Below are positions 45,135 to 54,486 of a stretch of 64,000 nucleotides of DNA, piece after piece. The notes under the pieces are model-generated. The model saw only the letters and a list, made by a program, of their open reading frames with translations. It did no database searches and was not told the origin of the DNA. Position numbers and translations under genes: made by a program. How positions within the stretch are numbered: position 1 is the stretch's first letter; every line of letters starts with the position of its first letter. Source of the stretch: Porphyra umbilicalis (taxonomy: Eukaryota > Rhodophyta > Bangiophyceae > Bangiales > Bangiaceae); NCBI GenBank assembly GCA_002049455.2, contig KV918867.1, positions 1 to 64,000 on the forward strand, written 5' to 3'.

Positions 45135-48100
45135 TCAACGCTGATGAAACCGCCCCCATGATGGCACCATCGCGCACGCGCGGAGCAGCGCTACGTCATC
45201 ATCGTCAAAGCCAAGCTGCTCCAGCCGCGGCCGCCGTCGCGGCGCCGCCGCCCGCCGTGGGCGCGGCGCTCGCCGGGGGCGGACGATCACGTCGGCCTCG
45301 GAGTCGCCGTCGATGCTACTACCGCCAACGGGGGGGAGAAGGGTGGATTGCTGGAGGGAGGTAGTCGAGCCCCGACCCACAAGAGTGGGGGGAGGAAAAA
45401 TGGTGGCGGGGAAAGCTGTTGCCGACAGAACAGGCGGGGCACCGGTGAGCGCAACGGCAGTGGGCGGAGCAGCGGCTGCGGAAGCACCGACAGCAGCGGC
45501 GGCGGCGGCGGCCGTGTCTGTAGCGACTGCAGTGAAGGCCGAGGCGGGCGCGGGGACAGCGGCACTTGAAATCTCCTCCTCCACTCCCGCCACGTCGACC
45601 AACGCCAAAGCGCGGAGAGTTGGAAAAAAGTCCACCGCCGCCGTCACGCGCGACGCGGACGGTGGTACCACCGCCGCGGCCTGCGCGTGTGGGATGACAA
45701 TGGCCTTCCACAGCAGTGGCGAGGACGTCCGCAGCAGCTTTCCGTCTTGTGTCGCCGCACTTGTCACCGACGAGAGCTCCGCGTTGCCGCAGCCGCCACC
45801 ACCATGGTCGATGGCGCGCCGGTCGGTCGCGCCGCCGTCGTCGCCGTCTGCATCCGTCCCGGGAGCCGCCGCGTTGGCAAAAGCGCACAAGCGGGTCAAG
45901 ACGCTGGCGCCGTGGCTGGTGCCGACCGCGCCATCCATACCGTCGACAGAGACGTCGCCGTCTCGCTCAGCCAACCTTGCCGCCGACTTGGCGTGAGTTG
46001 CCGCAAGGGAGAGGCACGACGCCAAGCTGCGCGCCGCCAAAACCCCCGCCACACGGTCCCTGTCGGCGGTCGAGACGAGCGGCGGCAGCAGCAGCGCCTC
46101 GATAGGGGGTGACTCACTCATTCCCGCCGTCGGTCCGTCACCTCCAGTGTGGCTATCCAACAACCGGCACGTGCTCCCTTCGGTGAAACCAGTAGCCGAA
46201 GGAGTCGATGCAGTCTTGGACCCGAGCTCCTCCACCCCGTTGGTGCCGCCATCAGCAGCAGCGTCACCGCCGCCGCCGCCGCGTGCCACCCCTTCGTCGA
46301 GTCCAGAAGGGTGCAGCGGCAGGCCCGGCGGGTCGGCCCACGTTGACATCTCAGAAAGAACGTCGAGGTGGCGCGCCCACGCAGTCAGCTCCTGCCGCGC
46401 CGCCGCAGTCGCCGAAGGAGCACACGGCCTGTCGGCCGGCAGCGACGACGGTAGCGCCGTCTTGGAGGCACCAATGGACGCGTCGGGCGGTGCCGAGCAC
46501 GCACTGTGAAGCAGTCCCGCGTCAGCACAGGCCGCGTAGAGCGCCATGACCGGCGGGGGGTCATCCGACCCGCCCCGAGGACTCCCCATCGACGCGTGCG
46601 CCTCGAAAGCGCGCAACGAGACTACGCTGTCTGCGCGCCGACAACGCACTGTGCCACCAGAGTGGTCGCACAGCGGCAGGCCACCGACGCCAAGCGCCGC
46701 CGCGGCAATCGAGACGGGTGCAACCGCCACCGCATGCCCGGCCGACGGCGCACCCCAAAATTGCAGCGCGTTGACTGCCGCTCGCAGGTCCCGCCCGCAC
46801 GCGGCGGCCAGCAGCGCAGCGCCGGGATCGGCAACAGCCGGCGCCGATGGCGCCTCCGCCACCATTCTGCTCGCCTTGGCGTCCCCACCTGTTCCCGCCA
46901 CGACGCGCTGCTCCGCCGCAGCAGCGGCAAGAAGCTCCGCCGCGCCTGCTAACCCCGGCCGCGCCATGCCGATGAGCTCCACTGTGAGGCGGCCGGCGCG
47001 AGAGCCCGGGCCGCGCCGCCCCAGCGGCGACGGCCCTCCGACCAGGAAACCCCCATCCCCCTCCCCGTCCGTATCGTCGGCCAGCCTTCCCACCGAGCCG
47101 CCGCTGCCTGCCGCCCGCAACACCGCCCGATGGACGGGCCCTGCACCCGCCTCCAGACTGCTCACCGTGAAGATGACGGGGCGACGCGCGTCGCCCCGCA
47201 CCAGGCCGTCCATCACTTGCCAAAAGAGGCGCTCGTCGGCCAAAAGCGTCTCCGCGTCGTCGAGCAGCACGAGAGAGCGGGCGGCGGTGGCCCAGGAAGC
47301 ACCGTCGGCGCCACCGCCGGCCGACGAGGCAGCCGTGGGCGCACAAGCTGCTGCGCTACCGCTGCCGCCACTGCTATCGGGTGCCCGCGCCAGGCGCTGG
47401 GACTGGGTGGCCTCGGCGAGTCGGTCGAGAAGCCCCCGCCCAGAAGAACGGAGAGTGGCGGCGCTAACCTCCAAGACTGAGTAGCCGAGCTCGGCTGCCA
47501 CCGCGTACACAACCGCTGTCTTGCCACTGGCCGTCGGGCCGGTGATGACCGCAAAGCGCTGCTGTCCGGCGTCGGGGCGCCGGCGCTTGGATCGCCCGCG
47601 CGGCGTGGCGGGAGTGGTTGGTGGCCGCCCGGCGCTGGCCCCGGATGTCCCCAAAGACGGTCCAGCAGTAGCGTCGCTGTCGCCGTCGCTGTCGCCCCAC
47701 GCGCTGGCCGACGAGCTGCCGTCGCCGTGTCGTCCATCCGTCGAATCCTCCGCACCGTCCGCGGGCGAGGGCGTTGCCGAAGCTGCTGCCGACCGCCGGC
47801 GCCGCTTGCGACGGCCTACAGTCGACGACGCTCCCCCAACCCCGCCACCCACTCCCTGGCAGCGGCTGCCGTAGCAGCGGCGGATCCAGGTGGCCAGTTG
47901 CTGGCCGCCGGCCGACTTGACGACACCCGCTCGCAGGCGATACAGGTCCACCCAGGCTGCCTGGTGCACGGTGCCATCTTCGTCACCAGCACCAGCCCGT
48001 GTGCTGGCGTGGTCGTCGACGTTGATGGTGACATCTGAGCCCGCCACGAGAGTCGCACTCGACGCCGTACCATCCTCGTGCTGGTCCGCGCCGTCAAGGA

Positions 48101-50414
48101 AGTGGCCAAACGAAAAATCTGGGCTGTCAACCTCGGCTGCAGGTGGCGGCAGCAGCCGGCAGACGCTGCTTGCGCCACCACCCAGCGGTGGGCGGCCTGT
48201 TGGCGCGAGCGGCGGCGTGATACCAACGTGGCAGGAGGACAGTTGGGAGAGCCACGCGTCGGGTGGGGGCGGCAGCGGATGGTCCGTCGTCGAAGCTGCC
48301 GCCGCAGACGATGCGGGCGCCGGCAACCCCCCCGCTCGGAGCACCCCGGTCGAGCGCGCTGGGGGCGGGGCTGTGAAGAAAGGGTGCAGCGGAGCCGCGC
48401 GGCGGGGCCGCTTGGCCACTGCTGTTGCCGCCACGGCCGCCGCCGCGGCCGTAGTCGCCAGTCCGCCGCCGCCACCGCCTGCATCGAGCGTGAACTGGCC
48501 ATTGGCGGGCTTAGCAAGCCGCACCGCCCGCGTGGGGCGGCCACTCGATCGACGACGGCCGGCGGCAGTGGCGGCATCGGAATCGACGTTGCCGTTGCCG
48601 TTGTCGATGCCATCGCCGACACCGTCGCCGTCACCTTCACCGTCGCCACCACCGCCACCGCCACCACTGGAGCCGGCAGCACGCGCCGCCGACTGGGAAG
48701 CGGCACGTGTCGCACTGACGCGGGACGAGCGCCGCTTGTGAAAAATGGGGGCGAGACGTGGCGCCTCGGCCGGCCCACCCGACCCGCCGTCGCCCGCACA
48801 GACGCCGCCCGCCTCCACAACCGCCGCCGCCGCCGCCACCGCCGCCGCCACCGCCACCGCATCTCCCAACGGATCCGCGCCTGGCGATGAGCAGCTACCG
48901 GCGGCCTCACTCGGTACGCCGCCCGCCTCCAAACCAGCACCCGCCCCATGAAGGGAGGGGCTGGGCACACATGGCAGCTCCGCCGGCTTCATCTCCTGCC
49001 ACTGGTCGGAGATACCACCGCTTGATCGCGCGGCGACCAAGCGCTTGGCCAGGCGGGCGGCCTGCCGCTCGTGCGCCACCGATGGCGTCAAGACCACCCC
49101 CGGCATGCGTTGGATCGCCCAGCCGGCCGGAAAGTAAAGAGGGGAAGCGTTGGCCACACGTGCGGCAACGTCCACAGCGGCCCATGACAGGGGATGTGGT
49201 TCGGCGCCTGCTACAGTGGCGAGAAAGGCAGGAGGCGCCGCGGGAACCGGCGGGAGGACCGTCGGGGTGGGGGCGACGGGAAGCGCCGGAGGGGGGGGCG
49301 GCCGAGAAGCAATAGTCCGCAATGTTCGGGCGACGCGCGGCACAGGCGAGGGCACCACGCCGGGGACAGGGGACACATGGCGGGCAGCTGGCTGGGGCGA
49401 CGTGGCTGGTGGCGCAACACCCGAGCCACATACAATCACGGGTGACGCCGCGCGAGTGCCGGCAAGGACCACGGGCGGGGACGCCGGTCGGCTGCTTGCA
49501 GAATCTCCGACAACAGGAGCAGAGGCCGGCGACGCACCAGCCACCACATCAACACCCACAGCTGGCACCGGTGGATGCGCCACGGCTGCCACCGACGAAA
49601 CACCCGCGGCCGCCCACACCGGCGCTTGCACGCCAGCCACCGCCGGCGCTCCCGCGTGGAACACCAACGACTCACCGTCGGCAGTGGTCTCTGGGAGCGC
49701 AGGCACGGCTCTCACCGGGAGCAGCCCCACACCCTCCCCACATGCGGGCGTGTGCCAGCCCTCGGGCAGCACAGCCTCGTCGGCGTCCATCACCGCCGCT
49801 GCCGCCGCGATTGCCGCCCCGGCTGCCGCCTCGTCGGCCGCCGCCGTGTCGGCCGCCTCCGCGTGAGCGACAGCGGCGTCGGCCGCCGCCGGTGGTGTCA
49901 TCAAAAAGGCGGGCACTTGGGCACCCTGCATCTCGTCACCAAGGGGCTCCACCGTCGCGACGGCAGCCGGCGTCAAAACACCCGCCGTCGGCTGATCGAT
50001 ATCCACCGCCGGTGGGTCGAGAGAGGGCTCGACTACAAAGCCAGACGGTGTTGGCAGACCGCAGCCGGCAATAGCAGGACGCACAGCGTGTGCGCCACCT
50101 CCACCGCCACCTCTCAACCGCGACGATGAAACCCCGCCTGGCGGAGACGCCGCAAAATAGGCGGTAAGCGGGCGTTGCGGGCCGCCACCTTGGCCGCCCG
50201 CAGCGGCGAACCCAGACCGAGTCCGCACCGTCGGCGGCGTCGGCGGCGGCGGTGGCCGCGGCATGGGAGCCCTCGTCTCCGCACCGAGGCCACCTAGCGG
50301 CGCCGACGAGCGCAGAACGGTGGCAGAGGTGGGGGGTGCAGGGGGGGGGGAAACAGGAGGGGCGGTGAGAGGCGGGCGACGCGGCGGGCGACGCGTCACA
50401 GAGACACTGGCCAT
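45135..50414 (-). CDS. ATAD5: ATAD5/ELG1-like PCNA-unloading AAA+ ATPase
   Basis: 1759 residues in one exon from the ATG at 50414 (MASVSVTRRPP). The frame is open a further 91 codons upstream without a better start. ATAD5/ELG1 replaces RFC1 in an RFC-like clamp complex that removes PCNA from chromatin after replication. Supporting features: a PIP box QRPLTAYF at residues 80-87, and a second PLHPFF-type sequence further on. A degenerate clamp-loader entry box (WVDLYRLRAG...LATWIRRCY) precedes the ATPase. Walker A is GPTASGKT (959-966), followed by AVVYAVAAELGYSVLEVSAA and LAEATQSQR, close to the family pattern. Walker B is LVLLDDAETL (DDAE at 1052-1055), then a RPVIFTVSS sensor-like strand. 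A DFFPTLRALA block near the C-terminus fits the family. Long Ala/Gly/Pro/Ser linkers inflate its length. Partners would be RFC2-5 and PCNA in the nucleus. Confidence 0.85.
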   Translation of the reverse strand: MASVSVTRRPPRRPPLTAPPVSPPPAPPTSATVLRSSAPLGGLGAETRAPMPRPPPPPTPPTVRTRSGFAAAGGQGGGPQRPLTAYFAASPPGGVSSSRLRGGGGGGAHAVRPAIAGCGLPTPSGFVVEPSLDPPAVDIDQPTAGVLTPAAVATVEPLGDEMQGAQVPAFLMTPPAAADAAVAHAEAADTAAADEAAAGAAIAAAAAVMDADEAVLPEGWHTPACGEGVGLLPVRAVPALPETTADGESLVFHAGAPAVAGVQAPVWAAAGVSSVAAVAHPPVPAVGVDVVAGASPASAPVVGDSASSRPASPPVVLAGTRAASPVIVCGSGVAPPATSPQPAARHVSPVPGVVPSPVPRVARTLRTIASRPPPPPALPVAPTPTVLPPVPAAPPAFLATVAGAEPHPLSWAAVDVAARVANASPLYFPAGWAIQRMPGVVLTPSVAHERQAARLAKRLVAARSSGGISDQWQEMKPAELPCVPSPSLHGAGAGLEAGGVPSEAAGSCSSPGADPLGDAVAVAAAVAAAAAVVEAGGVCAGDGGSGGPAEAPRLAPIFHKRRSSRVSATRAASQSAARAAGSSGGGGGGGDGEGDGDGVGDGIDNGNGNVDSDAATAAGRRRSSGRPTRAVRLAKPANGQFTLDAGGGGGGLATTAAAAAVAATAVAKRPRRAAPLHPFFTAPPPARSTGVLRAGGLPAPASSAAAASTTDHPLPPPPDAWLSQLSSCHVGITPPLAPTGRPPLGGGASSVCRLLPPPAAEVDSPDFSFGHFLDGADQHEDGTASSATLVAGSDVTINVDDHASTRAGAGDEDGTVHQAAWVDLYRLRAGVVKSAGGQQLATWIRRCYGSRCQGVGGGVGGASSTVGRRKRRRRSAAASATPSPADGAEDSTDGRHGDGSSSASAWGDSDGDSDATAGPSLGTSGASAGRPPTTPATPRGRSKRRRPDAGQQRFAVITGPTASGKTAVVYAVAAELGYSVLEVSAATLRSSGRGLLDRLAEATQSQRLARAPDSSGGSGSAAACAPTAASSAGGGADGASWATAARSLVLLDDAETLLADERLFWQVMDGLVRGDARRPVIFTVSSLEAGAGPVHRAVLRAAGSGGSVGRLADDTDGEGDGGFLVGGPSPLGRRGPGSRAGRLTVELIGMARPGLAGAAELLAAAAAEQRVVAGTGGDAKASRMVAEAPSAPAVADPGAALLAAACGRDLRAAVNALQFWGAPSAGHAVAVAPVSIAAAALGVGGLPLCDHSGGTVRCRRADSVVSLRAFEAHASMGSPRGGSDDPPPVMALYAACADAGLLHSACSAPPDASIGASKTALPSSLPADRPCAPSATAAARQELTAWARHLDVLSEMSTWADPPGLPLHPSGLDEGVARGGGGGDAAADGGTNGVEELGSKTASTPSATGFTEGSTCRLLDSHTGGDGPTAGMSESPPIEALLLPPLVSTADRDRVAGVLAARSLASCLSLAATHAKSAARLAERDGDVSVDGMDGAVGTSHGASVLTRLCAFANAAAPGTDADGDDGGATDRRAIDHGGGGCGNAELSSVTSAATQDGKLLRTSSPLLWKAIVIPHAQAAAVVPPSASRVTAAVDFFPTLRALALVDVAGVEEEISSAAVPAPASAFTAVATDTAAAAAAAVGASAAAAPPTAVALTGAPPVLSATAFPATIFPPPTLVGRGSTTSLQQSTLLPPVGGSSIDGDSEADVIVRPRRAPRPRRAAAPRRRPRLEQLGFDDDDVALLRACAMVPSWGRFHQR

Positions 50415-51197
50415 GCGGGGTGGAGCAATGCGACGGAGGGGAAGGGCGAAAAGAGATGGCACCCGCAACGGTGGGCAAGGGGAGTGGGGCCCAGCGTGGA
50501 AGGGGGGCAGCGTGTGGTGGGCGATGCTGTCGCCGCAGTCGGCAGCACGCCGACGGGCGGGGGTGTAGCAAAAGTGAGCAGGAACGCGACCGCGCTCACG
50601 TGTGGTGGCGCGGGGGTCGTGGGTGGCAGCAGCGACGGCTGGAGACGAGATCCGATGCATCCACGAAAGCGCGCGAAACGAAAGCAAGGGCGCGCTTCAA
50701 CAGGAAGGCGCGGAACATTAGCAACGGTCGAGTAGTAGCCCCCCCTTGAGAAGAAGACGGTGAATTGTTGAGCTGCCCTCGACATTGCGGGCACCTTTTT
50801 ACTATTTTCAGTCATTCTCTCGAACATTCCGAACGCCAACTTTTGCAAAAGAGTGCCAGATCGGCCTTTACCACGCCCAGTTAAGAAGACCCAGATGGCG
50901 TCTTCTGGATTGTTCATAGCTTTCCGTTTGTCTATTGGCCACTGCTGAAAATAGCGATAAGCCATTGGCCAGCAGAACAGCTGCCACAGCTTCTGAAAGC
51001 GTGTCGCGAACAATTTATACAGCATCGACGTGTCATGGTGATGGCTTAATTGCAGCGGTCCCAGGCGGTGCCCAGTCCTTGATCGACTAATGTCTTTCGG
51101 ACCAAGAACAGGCCTTCCAGATCCGTTGGCAGTCGCGCCGGTGAGGTGTGGCCTTGCAGTTGACTTGGTCGTGACCATGCACCATCATCCCCCTGCG
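50415..51197. other. 5' flank of the ATAD5-like gene up to the second gypsy element
   Basis: The upstream 300 bp should hold the promoter; no TATA box is obvious. A less GC-rich part (50750-51060) has a minus-strand frame with WVFLTGRGKGRSGTLLQKLA, which superficially resembles a P-loop but lacks supporting motifs. The end (51198-51202) is the CAGTG target duplication. This flank may include sequence continuous with 57842 before the insertion. Confidence 0.4.
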
Positions 51198-51202
51198 CAG
51201 TG

Positions 51203-51928
51203 TGTGACGGCCCGGCACATGGCCCCCATACTCGGGGAACCACATTCCGCAGATATATGTCCCACTACCACATATTTCAAATTGTTCCGTTGGCGGCCCA
51301 CTTGTGATCACCTCGTGGCTCACCAACCACAACCGCGATCCCAATACTTCCCTGGGACTAGTAAACCCCCGGGAGCGCCCCTACTTAACGGCCTAATTTT
51401 GCGTAAACCCGACTTGGATTATCGACTTATGTTACTCCGCGCCCCTGACCCCGGGGCGCCGCGAGGGTGTCACGTAGCACCCTTCCCCCGCCTCTACTCA
51501 AGGCGGTATTCGAAGCTTCGGCCGTCCTCCACTGAGACTGGCCCCATGGGCCCTGAGGGGAGGGTTTACCGAGGGTCCTTTGAGGGTGTCTGAGGAGGGT
51601 TTTCCGAGGGTCCTTTGAGGGTATCTGAAGAGGGTTTTCCGAGGGTCCTTTGAGGGTGTCCGAGAGGGGTTTTCGGAGGGTCGGAGGGGAACGGACAGGA
51701 TAAGAGGGCGAGGCGTGAGTGTTGCCTCGAGGCCTTCGACGCGGGCAAGTAAACTTCCGGTCACACAACTCGTGTTTGTCGCTCGGGGCGCCTTCCCCCG
51801 GTCGACGCCGTGCGTGTGTGCTCTTCGGGGTTTTCTTCCGGGGCGATTATTCTTTGACAGGACTACCCGGCGACACGGTCTGGCTCGCCCTCCCCCCAAC
51901 TGGGTGGGGTGGGCGGAGCGTGTTGTCA
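51203..51928 (+). repeat. 5' LTR of G2, with internal 35-bp repeats
   Basis: 726 bp, same length as 57111-57836. GAGGGTCCTTTGAGGGT units start at 51571, 51606 and 51641, exactly 35 bp apart. The same repeats occur in the other two LTR copies. Confidence 0.93.
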
Positions 51929-51932
51929 TATT

Positions 51933-51950
51933 TGGTGGAGCAGCAGGGGA
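51933..51950 (+). other. primer-binding site of G2
   Basis: TGGTGGAGCAGCAGGGGA begins four bases after the LTR. Its first 17 bases are identical to the site in G1 at 11558, so both families use the same primer tRNA. Confidence 0.75.
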
Positions 51951-52092
51951 GGAAGGCAACTCAACCTTCCTCGGGGTGGTGGCGGTGCGCCAACCCGCCT
52001 CGGGGGAAACCTTGTTGGCCCTCCTCCCCTTGGTGCCTAGCGCTGCGGGCGGCGCCCCGCAACGCCAGGTTTGGCTGAGTCCGGCCGGGTCG

Positions 52093-54345
52093 ATGGCCGA
52101 TAGGGGAGGGAATGGAGACCCCCCTGGTGTCGAGGTGCCTGGTGTCGGGGGGGATGGGACTTCCCCCCCCGGAGGCGGATCGTCGGATGACGATCGCCAC
52201 ACCAGTGCAGGCACCACGGATGCGGGTGCCCGCGGGCAGCGGATTTTGTTCCAGCCCTTGCCCCCGGGGCTCGATCCGACTCGGACTCGCCCCCCGGCAG
52301 GCGCCCCCTCGGGTAGTACTCACCCCGAGGCGGCCCGGGCGGGTGCTGGCGCTCATTTAGGCGTAGGACAGCTGCCCGACGTTATTACGTGGGGCGGTGG
52401 GTCTGTGCCACCACCGGCACGGGAACCTGCGGGTGGGAGCTCTGGTCGTGCTTTCCCAGGTTCACGGAGTGCCAAGGGTGCCCCGGCGCTTGAGCACAGC
52501 GCCGGAGCCCACGGTATCGGTTTCCCGGCCCTCGGGCCCGGTGGGAGAGCCCCTCTCGGTGCTCGGGAGGGGGGGGCGATGCCAGAATCGGCACGGGAGT
52601 CTGCAGGTGGGAGCTCTATTCGTGCTCCCCCAGGCTCACGGGGTGCCAGGGATGGCCAGTGTCTCGAGTGGCGAGACGCCGTGGCCGAGGCCGTTCGGAC
52701 TGAAGTTACCCGATCGCTAGTTACGATGTTGAGGGGCTCTACGCCCAGGCCCGCTGAGCGCCGGGGCCGAGCCCGACGCTCTTCCCGTCGGCGCCGACGC
52801 GACAACTCGTCGTCGTCGTCGACCACTGACGTCTCCCGCTCGGGGGACGAGTCAGCCGTTGCGGCCCTACTTGGTGCGTTCCGTGCTACCTCGTTGCCGT
52901 CGACGGTGAGGGAGGGCACTCGGGGTATTGACTCGAGGGCCCAACCGACTCCTGACTCGGCGGGAGGTGAACAAGGCGGGGGAGCGGCGCGAGAGTTACC
53001 CCGGGGAATTGACCCGGGGTTCCCGACGCAACTTCCCTCCGCGACCGGTCCGGAGGCGGAGGGGTGGCCGACTCAAACCACCCTGACACCCCCAACTCGG
53101 GTGGTGCCGCCCAAGATTGTGGTGAAACACCCGTACTACCGGATGATGTTCGATTGTGAGACCTACGCGCTAGACAACAAGTCGGTTGTCTACACGCGGC
53201 TCCAGGACCGTACTCTGGAACGGCGCAAGAATGAGGTGGCTCAGTCCTTCGGGGTACACGAAGAGTGGGACGGTTCTCCCCCGGCCAAGGTCTTCCAGTT
53301 CTTTCGCAAGTTTGCCAAGGCCTGTGACGACAACAACATCTCCGAAGGCGAAGCCTTCTACATCCTTCAAGACTTCACGAAGGAACCTCTTATGTCAGAT
53401 GTGATGATGGTTATGCCAACTCGCCGGGCGAGTAACCCCGGCGAGGTCACTTCCTACCTGGAGCTCATCAACTGGATGCTCCGGCGTCACGTCTACGAGG
53501 CCTCAGTGGCTACTCTAGTCGAGACCCGTAATTTCGCGGTCCAACGGGATGACGGGGACGGGTTGTCCTTCGCCGAGCGCCTCCGCCGCCTCAACACCGA
53601 GTGCGGGTTCATGTACGGGGAGGGCGCCCTCAAGGGGCGCTTTGTGGAAGGTGTCCACCGCGCGGCGCGTGCCACTGTGCACGAGCGCAACACCCCCGGC
53701 ATGACTATGGCGGTGCTGGCTCGCGTTGCCCAGACTAAGGGCGACGAACACCGCTGTCTACCACTTGAGCAGCAAAAGGAGCGGGCCAAGGAGCGAGAAG
53801 CGCTCGCGAAGGAGGCCCGGCTCCGGCGGCAAGCTCGTGCGGCCGCCCTTCCCCGGGTCACCGGGGGAACTCGGGGATATCAACCGCGGGACGCCCCCGT
53901 CCGGACCGTCGGGGCCGTGGGTGCCCCAACTCCGGGCCACCGGTACGATGTGTCCAGACCCAAGGCCCCGGGCGGCTCGACTCCTGGGGGCGGCGACAAC
54001 CCGCGCCACCGGTCCCGACCGAGGGATGAGCCTTCCCGACCCAAACCTCGGGCGGGCGAGTACCCTTGCTGGCAGTGTGGCAAGGTGGGTCATTGGGCCG
54101 AGGTGTGTCCCGACTTGGATGCAGGCCTACGCGACCGATTGGCAATAGTCAGTCGGTGGTCACCTCTCGGGACATCCTGGGGCTCAAGTGATACCCAGCG
54201 AGCGGGCCGGCGAGTAGCCGTTGCCACTCCCGACGAGGACTCCAGCTCAAGCGGCGAGGAGTCGACGCCTGAGAAGGGGGAACCGCAGACCGAGCCCGAG
54301 TGCGGACCCGCTACCTTCTCTGAGTCCGAGGAGGAAAACGAATAA
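52093..54345 (+). CDS. Gag of element G2
   Basis: About 750 residues from the ATG at 52093 (MADRGGNGDPPG), the first ATG after the primer-binding site in a frame that stays open from within the LTR. The N-terminal half is disordered, Gly/Pro/Arg/Ser-rich, with two similar ~45-residue blocks (ARE(P/S)AGGSS(G/I)RA(F/P)PGSR). A gag capsid domain follows (EWDGSPPAKVFQFFRKFAKA, SYLELINWMLRRH, LSFAERLRRLNTECGFMYG). A CCHC knuckle CWQCGKVGHWAEVC lies near the end, before an acidic tail. It stops at a TAA. The pol region is in the same frame about 140 bp later, with a TGA in between, so how pol was expressed is unclear. Confidence 0.88.
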   Translation: MADRGGNGDPPGVEVPGVGGDGTSPPGGGSSDDDRHTSAGTTDAGARGQRILFQPLPPGLDPTRTRPPAGAPSGSTHPEAARAGAGAHLGVGQLPDVITWGGGSVPPPAREPAGGSSGRAFPGSRSAKGAPALEHSAGAHGIGFPALGPGGRAPLGAREGGAMPESARESAGGSSIRAPPGSRGARDGQCLEWRDAVAEAVRTEVTRSLVTMLRGSTPRPAERRGRARRSSRRRRRDNSSSSSTTDVSRSGDESAVAALLGAFRATSLPSTVREGTRGIDSRAQPTPDSAGGEQGGGAARELPRGIDPGFPTQLPSATGPEAEGWPTQTTLTPPTRVVPPKIVVKHPYYRMMFDCETYALDNKSVVYTRLQDRTLERRKNEVAQSFGVHEEWDGSPPAKVFQFFRKFAKACDDNNISEGEAFYILQDFTKEPLMSDVMMVMPTRRASNPGEVTSYLELINWMLRRHVYEASVATLVETRNFAVQRDDGDGLSFAERLRRLNTECGFMYGEGALKGRFVEGVHRAARATVHERNTPGMTMAVLARVAQTKGDEHRCLPLEQQKERAKEREALAKEARLRRQARAAALPRVTGGTRGYQPRDAPVRTVGAVGAPTPGHRYDVSRPKAPGGSTPGGGDNPRHRSRPRDEPSRPKPRAGEYPCWQCGKVGHWAEVCPDLDAGLRDRLAIVSRWSPLGTSWGSSDTQRAGRRVAVATPDEDSSSSGEESTPEKGEPQTEPECGPATFSESEEENE

Positions 54346-54486
54346 CCACCGGTGTTGGGCGCTCCCCGCGGCAACCGGTGGACCCAACCCGGGACGTGGA
54401 AGTGATGCCAGTACGCGTCCAGTCCCGACCCCGAGGGGATCCGCCCTCGGGACGCGCCCCTCCCGAAGGGGGTAGGCGGCCGGAAT

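Noticed and set aside
50750-51178. Minus-strand ORF with GRGKGRSGTL resembling a P-loop
   Set aside because: The sequence is not a correct Walker A, no Walker B or other domain follows, and the frame runs on antisense into the ATAD5-like promoter.
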